Source of the DNA: Treponemataceae bacterium
GTDB taxonomy: Bacteria > Spirochaetota > Spirochaetia > Treponematales > Treponemataceae
Length of the DNA stretch: 64,000 nt
NCBI GenBank assembly: GCA_024680915.1
Contig: JAILBN010000097.1
Location: forward strand, 41,699 to 105,698
Direction: 5' to 3'
This document shows, piece after piece, positions 40,105 through 47,343 of the stretch; the first letter of the stretch is position 1, and each line of letters starts with the position of its first letter. The notes beneath the pieces are model-generated. The model saw only the letters and a program-made list of their open reading frames with translations. It did not search any database and was not told the DNA's origin. The translations under genes were made by a program, and so were the position numbers.

Positions 40105-40461
40105 TTATATCTCACGGACTCCGTAACCAGTAAGGCCTGCGGAGTACAGTTTTCCACATGCAGGGAAGAGAGGGAGCTTAGTGGCCATAAGTATAATTCC
40201 AAGCTCTTTTGCCATTGAGACCATTTCCTCCGTCGGCTGTTTGCCCCTGACGAAGCAGATTGCCCCTATGTCCATGAGGTTCGCGGTACGTATTACCTGT
40301 ACGTTTATAAGGCCTGTAAGAAGAAGGACCTGTTCCTTTACGAATGCCATTACATCGCTCATGAGGTCAGATCCACATGCTGAGGAAACTTCAAGATCCT
40401 GAAGCTGGTCATTGCATAATATTTGCGCATCAATTGTCTGCGCTGCCTGTGCTATAGTCAT
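40105..40461 (-). CDS. DRTGG-domain protein
   Basis: 119-aa-class protein: SACGSDLMSDVMAFVKEQVLLLTGLINVQVIRTANLMDIGAICFVRGKQPTEEMVSMAKELGIILMATKLPLF. Confidence 0.82.
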   Translation of the reverse strand: MTIAQAAQTIDAQILCNDQLQDLEVSSACGSDLMSDVMAFVKEQVLLLTGLINVQVIRTANLMDIGAICFVRGKQPTEEMVSMAKELGIILMATKLPLFPACGKLYSAGLTGYGVREI

Positions 40462-40576
40462 GGGATAATGATAGCACGATTTTCAGCAAGTGGCAAAGTT
40501 TTATTTTCGCAGGTTTTAATTTTACATTTTCTGTTTTTTCGAAGATAATGGAAACATGATTTAGGAGGTTATTCAT

Positions 40577-41728
40577 ATGGAAATTGATGATAAAGAAAAG
40601 ACGGAGGCTGCCAAAGAGCAGGCAGGCGATCGTGATTCCGTAATTATACGGACAAGTATTCTAGGTATAGTCGCCAATGTTTTCCTTTCTGCCTTCAAGG
40701 CTGCTGTCGGAATCTTGTCCAATTCCATAGCTGTGGTGCTGGATGCCGTAAACAATCTTTCAGATGCTCTTTCTTCTGTCATTACGATTGTGGGTACAAA
40801 GCTGGCCTCAAGATTCCCTGACAAAAAGCACCCCCTGGGATATGGAAGGATAGAGTATATGAGTGCCTTGCTGGTTGCCGCTATCATTCTGTATGCAGGG
40901 GCGACCTCGGCCGTGGAATCCGTGAAAAAGATAATAGAACCGGAGAAGGCTGATTATTCGGCAGTTTCTCTTGTCATAATAGCTTCCTCTGTATTGGTAA
41001 AGCTTTTGCTGGGATTCTACGTAAGGCATCAGGGCAAAAAAACTAAATCCGGTGCCTTGACCTCTTCCGGTTCCGATGCCTTGTTCGATGCCGTGCTGTC
41101 TCTGTCAGTTCTTTTGTCCGCTGTCATTTATCTTCTTACGGGTCTTTCTCTTGAAGCCTATGTGGGTGTTCTGATTTCTGTTTTTATCATAAAAGCTGGT
41201 ATAGAGATGATGAAGGATACTCTTGATGAAGTCATCGGTAAAAGAGCGGATTCAGAGCTTACCAAAAAAATCAAGAAGCTTATAACAGCAGAAGAGGGTG
41301 TCCGGGGTGCCTATGATCTTATCCTTAACAATTATGGTACGGACAGGAATTATGCCTCTGTTCATGTGGAGCTCCCTGACTCAATGACAGTGGATCAGGT
41401 GGATGTGCTCACAAGAAAGCTGGAGATGAAGGTTTACAAAGAGACGGGCGTAATCCTTACCAGTGTGGGAGTTTATTCTTACAATACAAAGGATGATGAG
41501 TCCTCTGCCATAAGGGAAAAAGTCCTGGGAATAGTAAAAGCTCATGACTGGGCTATTCAGCTCCATGGTTTTTATGTGGATTTGCAGTCAAAAATTATCA
41601 GGTTCGATGTGGTTATGAGTTTCGAAATAAAATTCTCGGAGGGGCTTAAAATCCTTTGTGACGAGATAAAAACAGAATTCCCGGCATATAAAGTTATTAT
41701 TGCTCCTGATGTCGATATCTCTGATTGA
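40577..41728 (+). CDS. Cation diffusion facilitator family transporter
   Basis: SNSIAVVLDAVNNLSDALSSVI, ASRFPDKKHPLGYGRIEY. Confidence 0.93.
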   Translation: MEIDDKEKTEAAKEQAGDRDSVIIRTSILGIVANVFLSAFKAAVGILSNSIAVVLDAVNNLSDALSSVITIVGTKLASRFPDKKHPLGYGRIEYMSALLVAAIILYAGATSAVESVKKIIEPEKADYSAVSLVIIASSVLVKLLLGFYVRHQGKKTKSGALTSSGSDALFDAVLSLSVLLSAVIYLLTGLSLEAYVGVLISVFIIKAGIEMMKDTLDEVIGKRADSELTKKIKKLITAEEGVRGAYDLILNNYGTDRNYASVHVELPDSMTVDQVDVLTRKLEMKVYKETGVILTSVGVYSYNTKDDESSAIREKVLGIVKAHDWAIQLHGFYVDLQSKIIRFDVVMSFEIKFSEGLKILCDEIKTEFPAYKVIIAPDVDISD

Positions 41729-41756
41729 TATGCAGTTTTTCCTTTGTAGATTTTTA

Positions 41757-41800
41757 TTGACGGTTTGTCTGCTTTGCTTTATTATTGAAAACGGTTTCAA
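41757..41800 (+). promoter_or_regulatory. lacI-type promoter TTGACG-17-TATTAT with overlapping operator TTGAAAACGGTTTCAA
   Basis: Hexamers at 41757-41762 and 41780-41785; operator at 41785-41800. Confidence 0.7.
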
Positions 41801-41830
41801 AAATATTGCACATATTGGAGTTTTTGTGAT

Positions 41831-42871
41831 ATGGCGGAGAAAAATGATGTTACTATATATGATATTGCTGCGGAGGCTGGCGTTTCCGTCGCGACGGTGT
41901 CCAGGGTCCTTACAGGGAATGCCCGTGTCCGTCCGGACAAAAAGGAACGTGTAGAGTCTCTTATCCGTAAGTATGATTTCCGCCCTAATACTTTCGCGCG
42001 GAATCTCAGTAACTCCAAGACAAGGATTATAGGCATTATTTCCGCGGATATCCGAAATCCCTTTTATTCCAACATGGTCGTAGAGTGTGAGATCGCGGCC
42101 GATGCCCTGGGCTATACTCTTATGATCTGTAACTCCTTGGGCAAAAAGGAGAACGAGTATAAGCTTTTGGACAAGCTTGAGCAGCAGCAGGTTGAGGCTG
42201 TGATTCTTATCGGTGGCTCAGTGGATCAGCTTGTGACCGACCTTGACTATGCTGAAAGGATAAATAGGCTTCAGGAGAAAATTCCTGTCATCATCAAGGG
42301 GAAGCTTGATGGAACTGACTGTTACCAGGTAAATATCGATGAAGGGAAGAATCTTTCGTTTGCGATGGAACATATCATTTCTTTAGGACATAAGGATATA
42401 GCTTTTTTAGGTGGAAGAGATGACGTAAAGTCCACCGTGGACAAGCGTCTTCGCTACAGGCAGATGCTCCGACGCTATGGAATCCCCTTCCGGGAGGAAT
42501 ATATCATAAATGCTGCCCGTTATGATAATGAAGGGGGATACGAGGCTACCCAAAAGCTCTTTGAGCTGAAAAAAATGCCTTCCGCAATAATCTCCATAAA
42601 TGATTTTACAGCTGTCGGTATCCTGCATGCCCTTGCGGAAAAAGGCTATTCCGTGCCTAAGGATATTTCTCTTGTAAGTTTTGACAATACCTTTGTCTCG
42701 GAGTTGTCAATTCCGCGTCTGACTTCTGTGGGCTATAACTATAAGACTTTCGGTGAGCAGCTTGTGCGTTGTGCTGTGGAGGCTGCAGAGGGTAAAGCTC
42801 CGTCCCACAGTATTTTAATAGCACCAGATGCACTGGTTATCCGGGATTCATGCCGTAACTACGAGCAATGA
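41831..42871 (+). CDS. LacI family transcriptional regulator
   Basis: VTIYDIAAEAGVSVATVSRVLTGNARVRPDKKERVESLI HTH. Confidence 0.95.
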   Translation: MAEKNDVTIYDIAAEAGVSVATVSRVLTGNARVRPDKKERVESLIRKYDFRPNTFARNLSNSKTRIIGIISADIRNPFYSNMVVECEIAADALGYTLMICNSLGKKENEYKLLDKLEQQQVEAVILIGGSVDQLVTDLDYAERINRLQEKIPVIIKGKLDGTDCYQVNIDEGKNLSFAMEHIISLGHKDIAFLGGRDDVKSTVDKRLRYRQMLRRYGIPFREEYIINAARYDNEGGYEATQKLFELKKMPSAIISINDFTAVGILHALAEKGYSVPKDISLVSFDNTFVSELSIPRLTSVGYNYKTFGEQLVRCAVEAAEGKAPSHSILIAPDALVIRDSCRNYEQ

Positions 42872-42969
42872 AGCAGTGAAGTGCGGTGCGTTGTAACAAC
42901 GAACGATGAAGCAGTGAAGTGCGGTGCGTTGTAACAACGAGCAATGAAGCGATGAAGTGCTGTGCGTTA
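42861..42969. repeat. About 2.9 copies of a 38-bp tandem repeat overlapping the lacI stop codon
   Basis: acgagcaatgaagcagtgaagtgcggtgcgttgtaaca at 42861, 42899 and degenerate/partial at 42937. Confidence 0.85.
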
Positions 42970-43066
42970 AGGGATTGCTTTCGCTGTCACTCCTGTATGG
43001 TGACGCGAGTTCCTCACTTCGTTCGTCAAGCGTCACCCACAGGCGGTGTCAGCTGCGCAATCCCTT
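42969..43066. repeat. 98-bp inverted-repeat-bounded element with internal hairpin
   Basis: AAGGGATTGC (42969-42978)/GCAATCCCTT (43057-43066); internal GGTGACGC/GCGTCACC. Confidence 0.7.
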
Positions 43067-43384
43067 GCAGCGCAAGACCGTGCACGATGTTGGCGTGTCA
43101 TCCCGCGAAGCCTCCCACATACAACCGCACAGCATCCCGCACGGCCTCCTGCTCACCATCCCGCACAACATACCGCTGTCACTCCTGTATGGTGACGCGG
43201 GTTCCTCCCACCTGTACACCGCTTGCAATTGCTTTGAAATCGTTTTCTTTGTTTTTCTTTTGCCCTAAAATTATTTCATAAGATTTAATAAATTGAACCT
43301 TATGAAAGTTTATTATGAAAACTAACCTTTATTGTTTGTTATAGAATAAAATACAAAATAAATCAATAAAATGAAAAATAACAT

Positions 43385-43436
43385 TTGACAAGGCGAGAAT
43401 TATGGTCATATAATCAAATATATGAAACGGGTTTCA
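43385..43436 (+). promoter_or_regulatory. Consensus promoter TTGACA-18-TATAAT followed by operator TGAAACGGGTTTCA on the start codon
   Basis: TTGACA 43385-43390, TATAAT 43409-43414, operator 43423-43436. Confidence 0.75.
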
Positions 43437-44417
43437 AAGGAAATGAATGCACCTGAGCAGACTCAGGAACAAGTGGCGGTCATTAGACCGTATATCAACA
43501 AAAAACCGACCTTCCTCCAGAATATCATCAGGTATAGGACTCTTCTTTTTATGTGTCTTCCTGCTGTTTTGTTCTTTATCGCTTTCAGTTATGCTCCTCT
43601 TCCTGGAATATGGGTCGCTTTCGTGAAATATAATTATCGCGATGGCATATTCGGAAGCAAGTTCATAGGACTTGATAACTTCAAATTCCTCTTTTCCTCT
43701 GGAAAGCTTACCATGCTTACCCGCAATACTCTGCTTTATAATTTGGCCTTCATCCTTACCGAGAATGTAATCGCGGTTTTTATGGCTATTCTTATAAATG
43801 AGATCAGGAGCTATTGGTTCAAGAAAATCTCGCAGACGGTCATGTTCCTTCCTTATTTTATTTCAGCCGTTCTGGTCGGACTTCTTGTCTACAATATTTT
43901 CAACTATGATTATGGTTTCCTGAACTCCCTCCTCGTTAAGATGGGTGCGGAACGCTGGGCTCCTTATTCAGAGACGAGCTGCTGGCCCTGGCTTATCGTT
44001 ATAATCAACCTCTGGCAGAAAACAGGGTATAACTCCATCGTATACTTCGCGGCGATAATGGGTATCGATTCCTCTATTATCGAGGCTGCTGAGATAGACG
44101 GAGCCAACGGATTCCAGCGTATACGCTACATAATCCTGCCAAGTCTCAAACCTACCATGGTAATACTGCTCCTCTTCGCTATGGGCGGCATTATAAAAGG
44201 TAATTTCGGCCTTTTCTATAACATCGTCGGTAAAAACTCCTTACTCTATCCTGTGACGGATATCATTGAGACATATGTGTACCGTGCGACTATGAATGAT
44301 TTTAATTTCTCCACGGCTAGTGCGGTCGGCCTGTATCAGTCGGTATTCGGTTTCGTGATCGTCATGGTCTGTAACTGGGTCGTAAAGAAGATAGAGCCTG
44401 ATTATTCATTGTTCTAA
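43422..44417 (+). CDS. Sugar ABC transporter permease (LplB/UgpA type)
   Basis: LMCLPAVLFFIAFSYAPLPGIWVAF, AAEIDGANGFQRIRYIILPSLKPTM. Confidence 0.92.
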   Translation: MKRVSKEMNAPEQTQEQVAVIRPYINKKPTFLQNIIRYRTLLFMCLPAVLFFIAFSYAPLPGIWVAFVKYNYRDGIFGSKFIGLDNFKFLFSSGKLTMLTRNTLLYNLAFILTENVIAVFMAILINEIRSYWFKKISQTVMFLPYFISAVLVGLLVYNIFNYDYGFLNSLLVKMGAERWAPYSETSCWPWLIVIINLWQKTGYNSIVYFAAIMGIDSSIIEAAEIDGANGFQRIRYIILPSLKPTMVILLLFAMGGIIKGNFGLFYNIVGKNSLLYPVTDIIETYVYRATMNDFNFSTASAVGLYQSVFGFVIVMVCNWVVKKIEPDYSLF

Positions 44418-44433
44418 GAGGAGGAATGGAAAA

Positions 44434-45330
44434 ATGTCCGTAAAAGTAAAAAGAACGACTTCAGATATCATCATAAAATGGCTGGCATACATCCTTGTCA
44501 CTATATACGCAGTGGCCTGTGTGGTGCCTTTCCTCCTCATAATAGGAACCTCCTTCAGCTCTGAGGATCTTGTCCACCAGACTGGATTTACCCTTATACC
44601 GAAAGGGGCCACCTTGGAGGCCTACAAGACTCTTTTTATGCATGGAAGCACCATAGGCGGCTCTTATGTGGTCACTATTCTGCTTACTGCAGTCGGTACG
44701 GTCTGCGGTCTTTGGATAATCACCATGACGGGTTATGCCTTGCAGCGCCGTGACTTTCCCTTCCGCAATGTCATCTCTTTTTTCATTTATTTCACCAGCC
44801 TTTTCTCAGCTGGACTTGCACCATACTATCTGCTGATGACGCAGACCTATCATCTGAAGGATAACTATCTTGCCGTTCTTCTTCCCCTTATGATGTCACC
44901 TTGGCTGATAATCCTGATGAAGAATTTCGTCAAATCCGTTCCTCATGAGATAACGGAATCCGGTAAGATAGACGGGGCGGGCGATTTTAAGATTTTTGTC
45001 TCCTTGGTGCTGCCTATGCTTAAGCCGGCTCTGGCCACAATCGGCCTCTTCCTGGCACTGGGGTACTGGAACGAGTGGTATCAGTCATCTCTCTTCCTCA
45101 GCTCCAGAATTACTTACAAGCCACTTCAGTACAATTTGTACGAGGCTGTGAACAGGGTAGCCTTCTTGAAGAACTCCATTGCCAGCTCCTACGTCACCTT
45201 TGAGGATTTCCCCCAGGAGACCTTGAAAATGGCAACGGCCGTCATGTCCACAGGGCCTATCATCCTTGTATATCCCTTCGTGCAGCGGTATTTCATAAGC
45301 GGAATTACCGTTGGAGCCGTAAAGGGCTGA
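44434..45330 (+). CDS. Sugar ABC transporter permease (LplC/YtcP type)
   Basis: ITESGKIDGAGDFKIFVSLVLPMLKPALATIGLF EAA motif. Confidence 0.93.
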   Translation: MSVKVKRTTSDIIIKWLAYILVTIYAVACVVPFLLIIGTSFSSEDLVHQTGFTLIPKGATLEAYKTLFMHGSTIGGSYVVTILLTAVGTVCGLWIITMTGYALQRRDFPFRNVISFFIYFTSLFSAGLAPYYLLMTQTYHLKDNYLAVLLPLMMSPWLIILMKNFVKSVPHEITESGKIDGAGDFKIFVSLVLPMLKPALATIGLFLALGYWNEWYQSSLFLSSRITYKPLQYNLYEAVNRVAFLKNSIASSYVTFEDFPQETLKMATAVMSTGPIILVYPFVQRYFISGITVGAVKG

Positions 45331-45498
45331 TTTTTTTGCGTGAGTGCGCATTTGATAAAGTGCAGTTCGTCTGTTTTCGTGCAGACTGCAAATAAATGGG
45401 CTGCTTCCTTGTAAAGATAAGGATGCTTGCCTGCGGCAAAATTGCGATCCGGTGCATTGCTGCTCTGTCGCCGCCGCGAAGAAATTATAGGAGGAACT

Positions 45499-47034
45499 AT
45501 GAAAAAAACTCTTACCGTGTTGCTTGCTCTTCTCTGCATCGCAGGAATAGCATTTGCTGGAGGAAAGAAAGAAGCTCCCAAAACAGGAGACGATCTTTCT
45601 AAACATGTCGTAATCACTTACATGACAACTGGTGACAAGCCTACGAACGGCGCAACGGAGAAAATGTTGGAAAAGCTCAATAAGATTCTTACTGAGAAAC
45701 TTAATGCAGAGCTTGAGATTTACTATATCGAATGGACGGATTATCTTACGAAATATAACCTGACACTTGCCCAGATGGACGGAACCGTTGATCTGGTCGG
45801 AACAGCTACGGACTGGCTGGACGCATGGCCTAACTGCCAGAACGGTGCCTTCCTTCCTCTTTCAGAGGATATGCTCAAGACATACGCTCCTAAAACATGG
45901 GCTTCTGTTTCAAAAGAGCACTGGGATATGTGTAAATTCGGTGGTGATATCTACCTTATGCCTGAAGACAACTATGCGCAGTGGACCAACCACGGTTTCA
46001 TGTACCGCGGCGACTGGGCTCGTGAAGCGGGTCTGGCCAACGGCGTTCACAGCTGGGAAGACCTTACGGCTTACTTCAAGTATGTAAAGGCCAACAAGCC
46101 TGGTGTCATCCCGTGGGATTCAGATGCCGCCAAATCACTTCAGAACCAGATGTCATGGGGATATATCGTCTCTCATAAGCCATACGTTACTCTTGATGGT
46201 GTAGGAATCGATATATTCGGTGCAAACCGTGACAACCTCAAGAAAATCTATTCTCCATACTATGAGGGAGACGAGCTGGTTGAGTTTGCAAAGCTCATGA
46301 AAGAATGGGATACGCTGGGTGTTTGGAAGACAGACGTTCTCAACAACTCTTCAAGTAACCGTGATGAGTTCTATCTTGGACAGACAGCTTCTGACCAGCA
46401 CCATACAGAGACCTGGTACGGTTCTGTAAGACCTAAGATGGATAAAGAGCAGCCTGGTTCAGACGTTGGTTTCTTCTGGTTCGGTGAGGAAATCGGAAAC
46501 GTAACAGGTATATCTATCACACACGGTGCAATGGCTATTTCTGCTGGATCAAAGAATCCTGAAAGAGCTCTGGCTGTTTATGACCTTCTCCGTAACGATC
46601 CTGAGTGCTACAATCTCTTCTGCTACGGTATCGAAGGTGTTCAGTACAAGCTGAATGCTGATGGTACACGTTCTGAGGCTGACGGCTACAACAGTGACCT
46701 TGATGCTATCACCACAAACTACTGGTGGGGACGTAACGATAACCTTGAGATCCGTGACTCTGCCCGCGCTTGGGCTCAGTATGACGAGATCCAGAAGGCT
46801 TACGACAAGGTCAAGATCGACTATCCTTTCGGACAGTTCATCGTTGACAAGGATCCTGTCGATTCTGAGATTGCTAACCTTAACGACGTGTTCAGTAACT
46901 ACATGCCTCTTATCTGCTACGGAAAGACAAATGATCCTGTCAAGACTGTAGCTGACTTCCGCGCAGCTCTCAAGGCTGCCGGCGTAGAGAAAGTTATTGC
47001 TGAGCTTCAGCGCCAGTTGGACGCCCTTAAATAA
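45499..47034 (+). CDS. Sugar ABC transporter substrate-binding protein
   Basis: SD AGGAGGA, signal peptide MKKTLTVLLALLCIAGIAFAGGKKE; follows two sugar permeases. Confidence 0.92.
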   Translation: MKKTLTVLLALLCIAGIAFAGGKKEAPKTGDDLSKHVVITYMTTGDKPTNGATEKMLEKLNKILTEKLNAELEIYYIEWTDYLTKYNLTLAQMDGTVDLVGTATDWLDAWPNCQNGAFLPLSEDMLKTYAPKTWASVSKEHWDMCKFGGDIYLMPEDNYAQWTNHGFMYRGDWAREAGLANGVHSWEDLTAYFKYVKANKPGVIPWDSDAAKSLQNQMSWGYIVSHKPYVTLDGVGIDIFGANRDNLKKIYSPYYEGDELVEFAKLMKEWDTLGVWKTDVLNNSSSNRDEFYLGQTASDQHHTETWYGSVRPKMDKEQPGSDVGFFWFGEEIGNVTGISITHGAMAISAGSKNPERALAVYDLLRNDPECYNLFCYGIEGVQYKLNADGTRSEADGYNSDLDAITTNYWWGRNDNLEIRDSARAWAQYDEIQKAYDKVKIDYPFGQFIVDKDPVDSEIANLNDVFSNYMPLICYGKTNDPVKTVADFRAALKAAGVEKVIAELQRQLDALK

Positions 47035-47163
47035 GAATCGGAGAAAACTTCTTCCCCCGGTTTTGTATATGCTTTTATGAATCCGTGGGGCTGGAGGTTT
47101 TCATAGTGTTTCAGAGCTGCCGTCTTTTTTTTCCGGCAGTCTTGATTTCAGCCTACAAACTCT

Positions 47164-47213
47164 TAAGGACTGTTCTGCTTTTCCTTTGTAGAGCAGGCAG
47201 TCCTTGTTTTTTT
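47164..47213 (+). terminator. Rho-independent terminator after the sugar-binding protein
   Basis: AAGGACTG…CAGTCCTT stem followed by GTTTTTTT. Confidence 0.8.
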
Positions 47214-47343
47214 GCCTGCTAAGGCATTCTTTGCGTTTTTTCTCAACGTATTGGTTTTGCTCCTTACGTATGTGATATAGCTTTTTGAAGCGGAGCGTGA
47301 GCCCTTTTTTTCGGGACACTGAATTATTGAACCCTATGGGGAA

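Noticed and set aside
42861-43200. Possible CRISPR array
   Set aside because: Units are contiguous 38-bp tandem copies without unique spacers, and no cas genes are in the window
42919-43281. Small plus-strand ORFs 42919..43281 and 42957..43268
   Set aside because: Low-complexity products of the intergenic repeat region with no SD or homology signal
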